Source: Bacillus sp. SB49
GTDB lineage: Bacteria > Bacillota > Bacilli > Bacillales > Halobacillaceae
NCBI RefSeq assembly: GCF_000469135.2
Contig: NZ_CP048117.1
Span: 356,001-420,000 of the forward strand
Reading direction: 5' to 3'
Length of the DNA: 64,000 bases
Shown: positions 25,350-34,758 of the stretch, one piece after another
How positions within the stretch are numbered: the first letter of the stretch is position 1
How the letters are laid out: every line of letters starts with the position of its first letter
Notes under the pieces: model-generated
The model's database searches: none
Seen by the model: the letters and a program-made list of their open reading frames with translations, nothing else
Told to the model about the DNA's origin: nothing
Translations under genes and position numbers: made by a program

Positions 25350-26432
25350 TTGTACAAACGGTTGTTATTGGTTGGTGCGGGTCATGCCCATTTAGAAGTG
25401 TTGCGCCAGTGGAAGGAGAATCCACTTCCGAACGTACAAGTATGTTTGATCTCGCCAAACCGTTACCAATATTACTCAGGAATGTTCTCCGGTTTTACAG
25501 AGGGTATCTATGAAGAGGAAGAGACACGTGTGGATCTCAGGAGGCTGACTATAGATGCCTGTGTTCACCGGATTCAAAAGAAAGCAGCGAGGATCGACGT
25601 TCGTCATAAGAAAATCATTTGCGAAGATGGATCCGCTTATCCGTTCGATGTCGTCAGCTTTGATATCGGTTCTGGGAGTCTCCCCCCTGATTTTGCAGAG
25701 TCGCCTGCGCGCTCGGTCAAGCCGAATGACGAATTCATTGAACAAATGAAGGAATTGCGGGAAACACCGATGCCGCTCATTATCGGTGGGGGAGCGGCCG
25801 GGACGGAGCTGGCTCTGTCGATGCAGGCCTATAAAGAGATGCAGGGGATTCCCGGCCAGGTACGTATCATTACATCCGGGCGCATTTTGTCGGATGCGCC
25901 CAAGTGGGTCTCTACGAAGCTGGAAGGATTGTTGAGGGAAAAGGGTGTGCGAGTCTGGGAGCAGGAACGTGTACAGGAGGTTTCAGACTCCCATGTCCAT
26001 ACAGCTACCGGCAATCAGGTTCGCCACACAGGTGTGCTCTGGCTGGGCGGAGCTTTCGGTGATACCGTCTTTGAACGCTCGGGTGTGGAAGTGGATGAAC
26101 GGAGTTTTGCTTACGTTCGTTCGACCTTACAATTCGAAGGGTTCGATTACATGTTCGGTGCGGGCGATTGTGTCACCATGATGGATCATCCCGATCTGCC
26201 GAAAAGTGGTGTCTATGCGGTAAAGCAGGGGCCGGTGTTGTTTAACAATCTAAGAAGTTATCTGGATGGGAAAGAACTGCAGCATTTCTCTCCTCAGAAA
26301 AATGCCATGTATATTCTGTCGACAGGCGGAAAGCGGGGATTCCTTATCTATGGACCGCTCAGTGCCCATAACCGGCAGGCTTGGAAGATGAAGCATAAAA
26401 TAGACAAAGAATTCATGGCCAAATATCAATAA
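25350..26432 (+). CDS. FAD/NAD(P)-dependent oxidoreductase, SelD-associated NDH-2-like type
   Basis: A 360-residue flavoprotein. VGAGHAHLEVLRQW forms the FAD site, QYYSGMFSGFTEGIYEEEETRVDL follows, GGGAAGTELALSM forms the NAD(P)H site and FGAGDCV the C-terminal FAD contact. The N-terminal GHAHLEVL and YSGM patterns are those of the oxidoreductase often fused to or placed beside selenophosphate synthetase (TIGR03169 type). No selD is seen here. Translation begins at TTG 25350 behind AAGGAGG. Its likely role is NAD(P)H or quinone redox; the substrate is unknown. Confidence 0.75.
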   Translation: MYKRLLLVGAGHAHLEVLRQWKENPLPNVQVCLISPNRYQYYSGMFSGFTEGIYEEEETRVDLRRLTIDACVHRIQKKAARIDVRHKKIICEDGSAYPFDVVSFDIGSGSLPPDFAESPARSVKPNDEFIEQMKELRETPMPLIIGGGAAGTELALSMQAYKEMQGIPGQVRIITSGRILSDAPKWVSTKLEGLLREKGVRVWEQERVQEVSDSHVHTATGNQVRHTGVLWLGGAFGDTVFERSGVEVDERSFAYVRSTLQFEGFDYMFGAGDCVTMMDHPDLPKSGVYAVKQGPVLFNNLRSYLDGKELQHFSPQKNAMYILSTGGKRGFLIYGPLSAHNRQAWKMKHKIDKEFMAKYQ

Positions 26433-26484
26433 AAAAGTCTTTGACGTCTGTCCTTCAGCACAGGACTCGTCAAAGACTTTTTTT
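26430..26484. terminator. Bidirectional terminator
   Basis: AAAAAAGTCTTTGACG pairs with CGTCAAAGACTTTTTT between the flavoprotein and the TVP38-like gene. Confidence 0.85.
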
Positions 26485-27131
26485 CAGCGTATTTTTAACC
26501 ATTCTTTCACTTTATTGCGGAATAAGAAAGTAAGAACGAGGACGAAGGCGAAGACGCTGAAAGCTGCAATGATCAAGCTGCGGTTCCCGCTGGCCAGACT
26601 TGTACCTACTAAACTGTAGGCAAAAGAACCGGGAAGCATCCCTATGACGGTAGCGAGCAGGAAAGCAGAGAGGCGGACTCTTGTCATTCCGGCAAGGTAG
26701 CTTAAAATATCGAAACCGACTAGTGGGATAAGGCGCAGAATGAATACATACAGAAAACCTTGACGCTTCATCCTCGGATAGACCGCTGCCGCCCATTTGG
26801 ATTCTTCGAATTTCAGGACGGAATCTCCGAAGAAACGCCCCATCGCATAGCCGGTGATCGATGCTGCTGTCGCTCCGATGATGATATAAAGGATTCCGGG
26901 CCACAATCCGTAAGCGAAGGCTGCGGCGAGCGAAAGGATCGAAGTCGGAAAAACAATGATCGGACCGGCGGCATACAGCAAAATGAAGAGGGCCGGCCCC
27001 CACGCACCGAAGGATAGGATGTAGGAGCGGATATGATCCGGGGATACGTTCAGTTGGCTCCTCACGATAAAGACTGCGAAGAGGAACACAGTTAAAACGA
27101 CGAGAGCCCGGCCGATGCTTTTCCTGCTCAC
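26484..27131 (-). CDS. TVP38/TMEM64 (VTT/DedA-like) membrane protein
   Basis: A 215-residue membrane protein with several hydrophobic helices and the VTT-domain core: GPIIVFPTSILSLAAAFAYGLWPGILYIIIG and RLIPLVGFDILSYLAGMTRVRL. Such proteins are related to DedA-type lipid-carrier flippases. It begins with GTG 27131 overlapping the stop of the ABC ATPase gene as GTGA, so it is the last gene of the five-gene importer operon. Why a VTT protein belongs to this operon is not known. Confidence 0.82.
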   Translation of the reverse strand: MSRKSIGRALVVLTVFLFAVFIVRSQLNVSPDHIRSYILSFGAWGPALFILLYAAGPIIVFPTSILSLAAAFAYGLWPGILYIIIGATAASITGYAMGRFFGDSVLKFEESKWAAAVYPRMKRQGFLYVFILRLIPLVGFDILSYLAGMTRVRLSAFLLATVIGMLPGSFAYSLVGTSLASGNRSLIIAAFSVFAFVLVLTFLFRNKVKEWLKIR

Positions 27132-28096
27132 TGTATCCCCGCCTGAAAGGTACGCACGTCCGCCTTGTTTACATATAGAAGTACGTCCGTTTCTATAAGC
27201 GAGCGGTCCTGGAGAGGGATGGCAAGCTTCTTCTCCAGCTCAGGAAGCTCGATATGAGCGATGGGATGGCCGTGGTTGTACGTAATGTGTTCCACCCTTC
27301 CCTGAAAAGTCAAGCTATCCTCTTCTTTTTCCGACGAGTGAAATCTTACATGCTTTAAAGGCACGTAGGTCCGGTCATCAATGATAAAGTGGCCACCCAT
27401 GAAGGATGCGACGTGGATGTTGGCAGGATAGTCATGGAGCGTATCCGCATCCCCGATCTGCTGAAAGGCTCCATCCTGAAAGAGGGCGATCCGATCCCCC
27501 ATGATCATAGCTTCCTCCAGGTCATGCGTAACGAACAAAGCGGTCGTGTTCCGTTTCACTAAAAAGTCACGCACCCAATAGCGCAGATCCTGGCGTAGAT
27601 GAGGGTCGAGGCTGCTGAATGGTTCATCGAACAATATAACTTCCGGTTCTGTCGCCATAGCCCTGGCGAGCGCGGTCCGCTGCTGCTGGCCGCCGGATAT
27701 TTGTGATGGGAAGTGGCTTCGGTAATCTGTCATTCCGATGGCAGCAAGCAGCTGCTCTATCTTTTCGGGCGTGTATTTTTTGGATACTTTCGCTCCGTAC
27801 GTAATGTTTTCTTCCACAGTCATATGGGGGAACAGGAGCGGTTGTTGAAAGACGAGGCTGATATCCCGTTGATTGGCTTTCTGCCTCGTAATATCCTGTC
27901 CGTTCATCAGGATTGTTCCGCTTGTCGGTTTTTCCAGGCCGGCAAGGACACGCAGGAGGGTGGTTTTCCCACTTCCTGATGGTCCGACCACACTGAGTAT
28001 CTGACCTTTTTCCATGGTAAAGGAAAGTTCACTCAATACGACCGGTCCTTTAAACTGTTTAGTGATCCGTTGAATTTCCAGAGCTGGGCTTGTCAT
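27128..28096 (-). CDS. ABC transporter ATP-binding protein, YnjD-like
   Basis: A 322-residue ATPase with Walker A GPSGSGKTT, signature ISGGQQQRTALARAM, Walker B VILFDEPFSSLDP, and a C-terminal extension of about 90 residues resembling the regulatory TOBE domain of iron, spermidine and thiamine importers. ATG 28096 follows GGAGG and overlaps the stop of the upstream permease gene as ATGA. It energises import by the adjacent permeases. Confidence 0.88.
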   Translation of the reverse strand: MTSPALEIQRITKQFKGPVVLSELSFTMEKGQILSVVGPSGSGKTTLLRVLAGLEKPTSGTILMNGQDITRQKANQRDISLVFQQPLLFPHMTVEENITYGAKVSKKYTPEKIEQLLAAIGMTDYRSHFPSQISGGQQQRTALARAMATEPEVILFDEPFSSLDPHLRQDLRYWVRDFLVKRNTTALFVTHDLEEAMIMGDRIALFQDGAFQQIGDADTLHDYPANIHVASFMGGHFIIDDRTYVPLKHVRFHSSEKEEDSLTFQGRVEHITYNHGHPIAHIELPELEKKLAIPLQDRSLIETDVLLYVNKADVRTFQAGIQ

Positions 28097-28893
28097 CGTT
28101 GATTCCTCCATCGTGTATGAGTATATGGGAGGAAGGAAATCATTCCTTCCACTATGGCATACATAGCTAGTGGTACGAGTGCGAACCAAATGGAGAAGGC
28201 GGACATCAGGGACGGATCGGCATTCTCCATGAACGGAAAGAATACCATCGGAAGGGTCCGTACCTGTCCTCCCCCAATGATCGAAGTTATCGCATACTGA
28301 CTGAGACTGATGACGATCGTCAGGAATGTCGTGCTCCGGATCGCCGGCTTCATCAGGGGCAGTTCAATGGTAAACAGCTGCTGGAGCTTTCCTGCTCCCA
28401 GTACTTCGGGCTGCTGCAGCATGGAAGATCCGATCTGCTTATAGGTGTTATGGAAAATCTTGATGCTGTAGGGAACCGTCGGGATCAGGTGAATAAGTAT
28501 GACGCCTGCTGCTGTGTCTGCCAACCCGATTCGGATCATCCAAAGGTGAAGGCCCATGGTAATGGCAAGAACGGGAATAAGCAGGGGGGCAAGCAGGAAT
28601 GCTTCCAGAATCACCTTGCCGCGGAAAGTTGTCGTCGCAAGAGCTTTTCCGGCGGGGAGGGCGATCAGGAAGTTGAGGATAAGCACACTGAAAGCTATTA
28701 GAACGGATGTCCCTGTCGCTTCGATCAAATAAGGGTCATTCCAAAGCCGCTGATAGCTCGTCCATTGAAGCGTGATCCCATTTCCTGTGTGGAACCGGAA
28801 TGGAGCGCTGAGGCTCTGTAAAAGCAAAAGGAACAGAGGAAATACGAATACTCCCCCTGTGACCAGGTAAAACAATGTTTTCTTCAAGGTCAT
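28093..28893 (-). CDS. ABC transporter permease (second subunit)
   Basis: A 266-residue inner membrane permease with six or so helices and the binding-protein-dependent transport loop around EVLGAGKLQQLFTIELPLMKPAI (EAA-like motif). AAAGGAG lies seven bases before ATG 28893, which overlaps the stop of the first permease as ATGA. It forms the channel with the first permease. The same region in E. coli is one long fused permease, YnjC; here it is split in two. Confidence 0.85.
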   Translation of the reverse strand: MTLKKTLFYLVTGGVFVFPLFLLLLQSLSAPFRFHTGNGITLQWTSYQRLWNDPYLIEATGTSVLIAFSVLILNFLIALPAGKALATTTFRGKVILEAFLLAPLLIPVLAITMGLHLWMIRIGLADTAAGVILIHLIPTVPYSIKIFHNTYKQIGSSMLQQPEVLGAGKLQQLFTIELPLMKPAIRSTTFLTIVISLSQYAITSIIGGGQVRTLPMVFFPFMENADPSLMSAFSIWFALVPLAMYAIVEGMISFLPYTHTRWRNQR

Positions 28894-29750
28894 AAAGATT
28901 CTCCTTTCGCTCTTCTCCATCTCCTTCTGTTTACAAAGGCATAACCGACGACAGCCAGAGCAAGCAAGAGAAGGCTTATAGAAATCATTGCAGCAAACGC
29001 AAGCGGACGATCATCCCAAGAGCTTCCATAAAACCAGTCATAGCTTAATACCGCTGCCATTTCTGGATAAGTCGTTCCAAGCAATGCCGGCACTTCATAC
29101 GCAGACAAGGTAAAGGCAAAGACGATGAGGAACGTCTCGATCAAGACGGGGGTGAGGCTTGGCATGTCCACTGTTTTGAACTTCTGCCAGCCGCTGCCGC
29201 CCATCGTTTCGACAAGGTCATAATACTCCCTGTTTATTCCTGCATACACAGGGAAGAGCAGCAGAATGACAAGCGGGAGTTCTTTCCATACATAAGTAAT
29301 GATGATGCCGATCCCGTTCGGGTCCCGTGTCCAAATCGGGAAAGCTTCCGTGCCGGCCAACAGGCCAAAAGAAGTCAATGCTTGAGCCGCCACACCCGAT
29401 TCCGATAAGAGCAGGAGAACGACATACCCCCATACAAAATGAGGGAAGAGCATTGGTATCCAGACGAGGAGCCGTGACGATGTTTTCTTGAGATAGGTAT
29501 AGAAATACTTGGTCATCACGAGCCCGATGACCATGGAAAGGGACGTGGCAAGGAAAGCCGTTTGGACACTGAAGCTGATGGAGCTTATGAATCTCCCGTT
29601 GTCTGCAAGCTCTTTATAGTGCGTAAGCCGCACACTTCCGTCATCCATCAGGCTTTGGATCATGCCGTTTGCCAATCCATAAAACGGCATGACCAGAAAA
29701 AGAAGGGATGGAAGCAGCAACCACAGGCTCTTAGTCCTGAACGATTTCAT
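28890..29750 (-). CDS. ABC transporter permease (first subunit)
   Basis: A 286-residue permease with about six hydrophobic helices and an EAA-type loop at VETMGGSGWQKFKTVDMPSLTPVLI. The ATG at 29750 lies inside the end of the binding-protein gene (20-base overlap), and its stop overlaps the next permease. It is part of the YnjBCD-like importer. Confidence 0.86.
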   Translation of the reverse strand: MKSFRTKSLWLLLPSLLFLVMPFYGLANGMIQSLMDDGSVRLTHYKELADNGRFISSISFSVQTAFLATSLSMVIGLVMTKYFYTYLKKTSSRLLVWIPMLFPHFVWGYVVLLLLSESGVAAQALTSFGLLAGTEAFPIWTRDPNGIGIIITYVWKELPLVILLLFPVYAGINREYYDLVETMGGSGWQKFKTVDMPSLTPVLIETFLIVFAFTLSAYEVPALLGTTYPEMAAVLSYDWFYGSSWDDRPLAFAAMISISLLLLALAVVGYAFVNRRRWRRAKGESL

Positions 29751-30960
29751 TAAACCATTCTTCCGTCATCCATTCGACATAAGAAGCTGCTGATTCGGGC
29801 AGAAAGCTTTCTTCCAATTTTTCTACAGGAAGGACACTATCGCCCCGATCAACCGCTTCAAACTGTTGCTTCTGCTCTTCCGGCAGCAGGTCGAGGCTGA
29901 TCGGTGTGTTGTCACCCCAGGAATCGGGCTGAAGCTTGGCCAGTTGTGCCTCCGGAGACAACAGGAAATTGATGGTCGTCAAAGCGCCTGGTTTGTTCGG
30001 ACTATTGAACGGTACAGACAGGAAGTGGGTATTTCCGATGGACCCCGGCTCCATGACGAAGGATTTCGTTGTTTCAGGAAATACGCCGTCTTCGATTAAT
30101 GATTCTGCGCGTGCTTCGTTGTACCCCATCGTCATCCATACCTCGCCTTCGCTGTATAGACGGTCCAATTCAGTCAGGTCATTCGGATAATGTTCGCCGG
30201 ACCGCCAAAGATCTTCTTCTATATCCTTTAAATAATCCCATGTCTGATCTGCTGTCGGCTGGATGGTCTCTTCATCGAGAGGCTGATCATAGATGTCTGA
30301 AGGCTTGTCTGCCTTTGCGTACAAAATATGCCGCAGGAAGGCATTGCCGGAGAAATCTTCTGCGCGCGGGTACGTAAATTTACCTGGGTTTTCGTGGATC
30401 CACGTTTGCAGTTCCTCAAAAGTTTCCGGCGGGTTTTCAATTTTGGCGGAATCATAGAAAAAGACGAATTGAACTTTTCCCCATGGGGCCTCCATTCCAT
30501 CCACCTCTGTGCCGAAATCTTTTTGAAAGGCTGGTGAGTCCGTATCATAATATTTCTGGAAATTGGGCAGACCGTCGGTGATCGTTCCGCTCAATAATTT
30601 GTTTTCTTTAGCATTTTTGAAATTTTCGCCGTTCAGCCAGATAAGATCGATCGATCCATCCTGTTTGCCGGCTTGTTTTTCGGTTTGGAGCTTCTGCAGA
30701 ATTTCCGGTGTGTCCATCGGCACGCGCTCCAACGTTACACCAAACTGTTCTTTCATGCGGGGAGCTGCCCATTCGTCGATATATTGGTTAATGCTTTCAT
30801 CCCCACCCCACATATGTAAACGGACGGTAGTATTCTCAGAAGCTGATTCGATGGCCTGCCAGGATTGGTCCGACCAATCGGTGCTGTTCGGTTCCTGGCT
30901 GCACGCAGATAAGAAGACCAGGGCAGCCAGAAAAAGCATGAGACTGAAAAACTTGTTCAT
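29731..30960 (-). CDS. ABC transporter substrate-binding lipoprotein, YnjB-like
   Basis: A 409-residue lipoprotein with a signal peptide and lipobox (FLSAC, Cys20). The opening of the mature domain, VRLHMWGGDESINQYIDEWA and DLIWLNGENFKNAKENKLL, matches remembered E. coli YnjB, the binding protein of an uncharacterised importer sometimes suggested to carry thiamine-related or sulfur compounds. Start ATG 30960 follows GGAGGAAT. It is the first gene of a five-gene overlapping minus-strand operon. Confidence 0.86.
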   Translation of the reverse strand: MNKFFSLMLFLAALVFLSACSQEPNSTDWSDQSWQAIESASENTTVRLHMWGGDESINQYIDEWAAPRMKEQFGVTLERVPMDTPEILQKLQTEKQAGKQDGSIDLIWLNGENFKNAKENKLLSGTITDGLPNFQKYYDTDSPAFQKDFGTEVDGMEAPWGKVQFVFFYDSAKIENPPETFEELQTWIHENPGKFTYPRAEDFSGNAFLRHILYAKADKPSDIYDQPLDEETIQPTADQTWDYLKDIEEDLWRSGEHYPNDLTELDRLYSEGEVWMTMGYNEARAESLIEDGVFPETTKSFVMEPGSIGNTHFLSVPFNSPNKPGALTTINFLLSPEAQLAKLQPDSWGDNTPISLDLLPEEQKQQFEAVDRGDSVLPVEKLEESFLPESAASYVEWMTEEWFNEIVQD

Positions 30961-31103
30961 GAAATTCCTCCTCTATCTATTCCATCTTTATCATCCATTG
31001 GACTCTTTTCTATCATACAAACAAAAAGACAGGAAGGAAACTATTCCTGCTTCCTGCATGCGGAGGGGCTTCCCGGGGTATGAAAGGACTAGGAGGTGTC
31101 GAC

Positions 31104-31691
31104 ATGCTGTATGAACAGTTCGCAAAACCGGAAGGATGGATTGGTAAGCTCGCTGGAAAGTATATGGAACGGGAGAATGAAGCGTTGAATGAATGGACCA
31201 TCCATTTTCTTACCTTGGAAGAGGGGGACCGGGTGTTGGAGATCGGCTTCGGTTCGGGAGGGGCATTGAAAAAGGCATTGGAAGTACCGGGAATCCATTT
31301 GTTCGGAATCGATCCATCGGAAGCGATGGTATACACGGCACTGCGCCATCTACATAAACGGGAGAGTACTGCAGATGTCTGCCTCTATCACGGAGAAGCA
31401 TCTCAGGTGACCACTTTCACTCAGCAGCTGGATAAAGTCTACGCCGTCAATAACAGTACGTATTGGGAAAAGCCGCTGGAGACGCTCCTCTATTTGCGGG
31501 GGCTGATGCGGAGAAACGGGAAAATCGCGTTAACCATTCGCCCGCACGAGGACGGAGCGGGGGATGATACAGCAGAGTTGTTAGGCGGCCAGCTGCAGGC
31601 CTTGCTGGTCAAGGCTGGGTTTCAACAGGTTCGCATCCATCTCCGTGACGCAAAACCGAACGATGCCGTCTGCGTGACAGGAATGGCGTGA
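31104..31691 (+). CDS. Class I SAM-dependent methyltransferase
   Basis: A 195-residue methyltransferase with a Rossmann fold. The SAM-binding loop is VLEIGFGSGGALKKAL (motif I) and FGIDPSEAMV follows. The substrate is not evident. The AGGAGG site is seven bases before ATG 31104. The 143 bases before it, after the divergent ABC operon, hold its control region. Confidence 0.85.
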   Translation: MLYEQFAKPEGWIGKLAGKYMERENEALNEWTIHFLTLEEGDRVLEIGFGSGGALKKALEVPGIHLFGIDPSEAMVYTALRHLHKRESTADVCLYHGEASQVTTFTQQLDKVYAVNNSTYWEKPLETLLYLRGLMRRNGKIALTIRPHEDGAGDDTAELLGGQLQALLVKAGFQQVRIHLRDAKPNDAVCVTGMA

Positions 31692-31724
31692 GAGTATGCT
31701 ACGATGGGGGAGGAGGGATGAAGC

Positions 31725-31979
31725 ATGAAATCGTTGACGAAAGAAGAACGGGAATATTTGATCGATCAGGTGCAGCAGCATTTTGAAATGGAGCGGAACG
31801 AGGTGCTCGGAGAGCTTGCGGCCGATCACTTCGTCCAGTGGATGGCAGAGGAAGCAGGTCCGATCTTTTACAATAAAGGTATCACGGATGCCAGACGGAT
31901 GGTAGAACAGAAGGTAATGAACATCGATGAGGACCTGCTTTCGTTGGAAAGACCGGCAGGCAGACCGAAGAGAAGATAA
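31725..31979 (+). CDS. DUF2164 family protein
   Basis: An 84-residue helical protein with the family pattern: LTKEEREYLIDQVQQHFEMERNEVLGELAADHF, then FYNKGITDARRMVEQK. Function unknown. It follows the methyltransferase by 33 bases with its own GGAGGG site, and ends in a basic RPKRR tail. Confidence 0.82.
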   Translation: MKSLTKEEREYLIDQVQQHFEMERNEVLGELAADHFVQWMAEEAGPIFYNKGITDARRMVEQKVMNIDEDLLSLERPAGRPKRR

Positions 31980-31981
31980 AG

Positions 31982-32017
31982 AAAACCGCTTCCTCATTGA
32001 GGAGCGGTTTGTTTTTA
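31982..32017. terminator. Bidirectional terminator
   Basis: AAACCGCTTCCTC with GAGGAGCGGTTT, flanked by A and T runs, between DUF2164 and the chemoreceptor gene. Confidence 0.8.
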
Positions 32018-33682
32018 TGCTTGTTCTTTATCCCAGCGGAAGTGATCGATTTGTTCGTTCAGCTCTGTCACCATGGTGGTCAAATGGGCCGCCTCCTTGC
32101 GTAAGTGTTCAAAGGCGGACTGCTGTTCCACGGTTGATGCAGAAATTTCTTCTGTACCTGCCGCTGTTTGTTCGATGACGCTGCTGACGTTCTCCATGGA
32201 AGCGTGGACGTTCTCGCTGCGGTCTTTAGAGTGAGAGAGTTCATCGACAAGCTCTTCCAATCGGGTATCTATTGTTTTTACTTGATCAGTAATCCTTTCA
32301 AATGCGGTCTCTGATTTGACGGAAGCACCGGTTTGTTCCTTTGCCAGGGAGAGAGCAGCGGTCATCTCCTTTTCAATGCTCCGGACACCGTTTCGTATTT
32401 GGCTGACCATGTCGGATATATCTGCCGTAGCATTGGTCGATTGATCAGCAAGTTTTCTTACTTCTTCTGCAACGACAGCGAAGCCTTTCCCGTGTTCCCC
32501 GGCGCGGGCCGCTTCGATGGCAGCATTCAAAGCAAGAAGGTTCGTTTGTTCGGCTACATCATTGACGACTTTGATCGTCGTATCGATACGGTCGGTGTAT
32601 TGGATGAAGTCCGTGACCGATTTCTCGACACGAGAGAGGGAAGCGCTGCTTTCCTCCATTAACGAACGTTGACTCGTGACACTTTCTCTTCCTTCTTCGA
32701 CAAACGCCCGCGCCTGTTTCCCTGCTTGTCTCGAAGCCGATCCCAGCTCTGTGTTTTTCAAGAAGCTGTGGTGCAGTTCCTCCATTAAGGAGGCGACATC
32801 CTGCATGTCATTGGATATGGACTGGCTTCCCGCGGCCAACTCGTCCGTAGACTGAGTAACTTGGTCGGAGACTTCCGTAAGGGCATGCATTTCTTCGTTC
32901 AATCTCCCGCTGAATGTACCGACTTGGCGGCTGATTTGGTGAACGGAAGACACGGTTCCCCGGAGTTGATCGACCATCGTTTGAAACGATCGTTTCAATT
33001 GCCCGATTTCATCTTTCTCTTTGTCCATGACCACGAGCTCCGTCGTCAAATCACCGTCCGCAATGCTTGCTGCTTTATCGGCAAGCGCGCGAAGCGGTTT
33101 GGCGATGTGTTTCGTCAGTCTGGTCGTAGACAGGATGGTCAGGACGAGAAGGACCGTGGCAGCAATGATGGTAAATGTAATCAACTGACGGATAGCATCC
33201 TTCTGCCTGTCTATTTGGTTCTGATACCAGGATTGCCCTTCCTGCTCCAGCATGTACACGTCATTCGTTATTCCGGCCGTTCTGGAAGCCTGCCGCTGTA
33301 CCTCATTGACATCGCTGTCCGCCAGTGCCTCTTGTGCCCGGGTCTTCCAATCAGCAAATTTCGCTTCTGCCTGCTCGTACCAGCGTTTTTGAGCAGCTGT
33401 TGTGACGAGGGGAGCTACTTCTTTGAATGACTCTTCCATCTGGGCGATCTGCGTTTCCGCATCTTCCTGGAAAGCAGCGGATGGGTTATATCCATAGGTA
33501 GTTAACGCTTGTTCCACTGTGACAAGTCCTCCGTGCAGTTCTTTCGTTTCTAATAGAATCTGCACGTCCTGATTCGATGATTGCTGCAACTTCATCATTT
33601 GGAAAACGATGAAGCCGATCAGAATAAGGCATATGAACAGGGGGATCAGCGTCATTATGTATAATCGTTTCGCAATGGTCAT
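32015..33682 (-). CDS. Methyl-accepting chemotaxis protein
   Basis: A 555-residue chemoreceptor: first helix at about residues 8-30, an extracellular helical sensor of about 140 residues, a second helix ([14 protein letters not shown]), a HAMP domain, and a signalling domain with the conserved hairpin tip [32 protein letters not shown]. The start has GGAGGAG and lies 15 bases after the stop of a binding-protein gene, so the two are an operon. It may sense its partner's ligand through the bound lipoprotein; that is inference. Confidence 0.92.
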   Translation of the reverse strand: MTIAKRLYIMTLIPLFICLILIGFIVFQMMKLQQSSNQDVQILLETKELHGGLVTVEQALTTYGYNPSAAFQEDAETQIAQMEESFKEVAPLVTTAAQKRWYEQAEAKFADWKTRAQEALADSDVNEVQRQASRTAGITNDVYMLEQEGQSWYQNQIDRQKDAIRQLITFTIIAATVLLVLTILSTTRLTKHIAKPLRALADKAASIADGDLTTELVVMDKEKDEIGQLKRSFQTMVDQLRGTVSSVHQISRQVGTFSGRLNEEMHALTEVSDQVTQSTDELAAGSQSISNDMQDVASLMEELHHSFLKNTELGSASRQAGKQARAFVEEGRESVTSQRSLMEESSASLSRVEKSVTDFIQYTDRIDTTIKVVNDVAEQTNLLALNAAIEAARAGEHGKGFAVVAEEVRKLADQSTNATADISDMVSQIRNGVRSIEKEMTAALSLAKEQTGASVKSETAFERITDQVKTIDTRLEELVDELSHSKDRSENVHASMENVSSVIEQTAAGTEEISASTVEQQSAFEHLRKEAAHLTTMVTELNEQIDHFRWDKEQA

Positions 33683-33697
33683 GATCGTTCTCCTCCT

Positions 33698-34642
33698 TTA
33701 TTCCTTCCCGTCCGCCTCGTCGATCATCTGTTCGTCTGCTTCTGTCCATTCGATGATCCGGACAGGTGCAAGGCCGATTCCGTTCTCTTTGATCCCGAGC
33801 GTCTCCGGTCCTGTAGTGATTTCACCGGTTTCCTGCAGTTCTTTCATGACTCTGTATAACGCCACGTTGACGTTTTTCAACATGGAAGACACAACGGCAT
33901 CTTCCGCTACGAAGAATTGGTCCGTATCGACACCGAAGGCATAGATCCCCTGATTTTGTGCTTCTTTCAACACTCCAATTCCGGCAAATCCTGCAGCAGG
34001 GAAAAGGAAATCCGCGTTCTTATCCGCCATATCAGCAGCTAATCGGGCCCCTTCTTCATCGTCATCGAACGAGCCGGTATAGCCTGTCAGAACCTTTGCA
34101 TCCGGGTTCACGGCCGCTACTCCTTCCCGAAATCCCTTTTCGAAGTTTTGAATAACAGGCATTTCTTCTCCTCCGATGAATCCGACCACATCGGATTTTG
34201 TTTTGGAACCGGCAATCATGCCTATCAATCTGCTGCCTTCTTCATCTTTGAACAGGATGGATCGGACGTTCTCTTTTTCAGATACAGCATCGATCAACAC
34301 GAATTTCTGCTCCGGGTATTTATCCGCCAAGGCTTCAATGGCAGGTTGGGAATTGTATCCGAGTCCAATGATCACGTCGTGACCCTGTTCAATCATTTCT
34401 TCCGCCTTTGCCTCATAGTCTCTATCGAATGGTTCTCTGTAATCGAATGTAATGCCAAGCTCATCCCTGGCCTGTTCCAATCCTTGAAATGCCGAGTCAC
34501 TGTAGGCGTTATCTCCAAGACCGCTTTCTGTAACGAGCAGTCCGGCAGAAAAGGTCTGTGCCGTTGCCTTTTCTAAGTTTTCACTGCATCCGGTAAGGAT
34601 CCATAGAGCAAGAAACATGTACACGAGCAATCGAACTTTCAA
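33698..34642 (-). CDS. BMP family substrate-binding lipoprotein
   Basis: A 314-residue lipoprotein of the BMP/Med/PnrA type, which usually binds nucleosides. The N terminus has a signal peptide with lipobox LTGC (Cys19); GDNAYSDSAFQGLEQAR, VDIIGLGY-like and FIGGEEMPVIQNFEKGFREGV are typical. Translation is assigned to TTG 34642, nine bases after AAAGGAG. No ABC ATPase or permease is adjacent; the next gene is a chemoreceptor, so this protein may serve chemotaxis rather than import. Confidence 0.82.
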   Translation of the reverse strand: MKVRLLVYMFLALWILTGCSENLEKATAQTFSAGLLVTESGLGDNAYSDSAFQGLEQARDELGITFDYREPFDRDYEAKAEEMIEQGHDVIIGLGYNSQPAIEALADKYPEQKFVLIDAVSEKENVRSILFKDEEGSRLIGMIAGSKTKSDVVGFIGGEEMPVIQNFEKGFREGVAAVNPDAKVLTGYTGSFDDDEEGARLAADMADKNADFLFPAAGFAGIGVLKEAQNQGIYAFGVDTDQFFVAEDAVVSSMLKNVNVALYRVMKELQETGEITTGPETLGIKENGIGLAPVRIIEWTEADEQMIDEADGKE

Positions 34643-34726
34643 CGTTAGCCACTCCTTTTGTATGATGTCTGACATCTATTAAATCGGTAAGCCGATCTAT
34701 TTGTTGAGCAGGATATAAAAATTCAT

Positions 34727-34758
34727 ACAAAAAACACCAGGAACAGAGTTCCTAGTGT
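34727..34758 (-). terminator. Terminator after the LLM monooxygenase
   Basis: ACACTAGGAAC / GTTCCTGGTGT stem followed by a T run on the minus strand, overlapping the stop codon. Confidence 0.75.
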
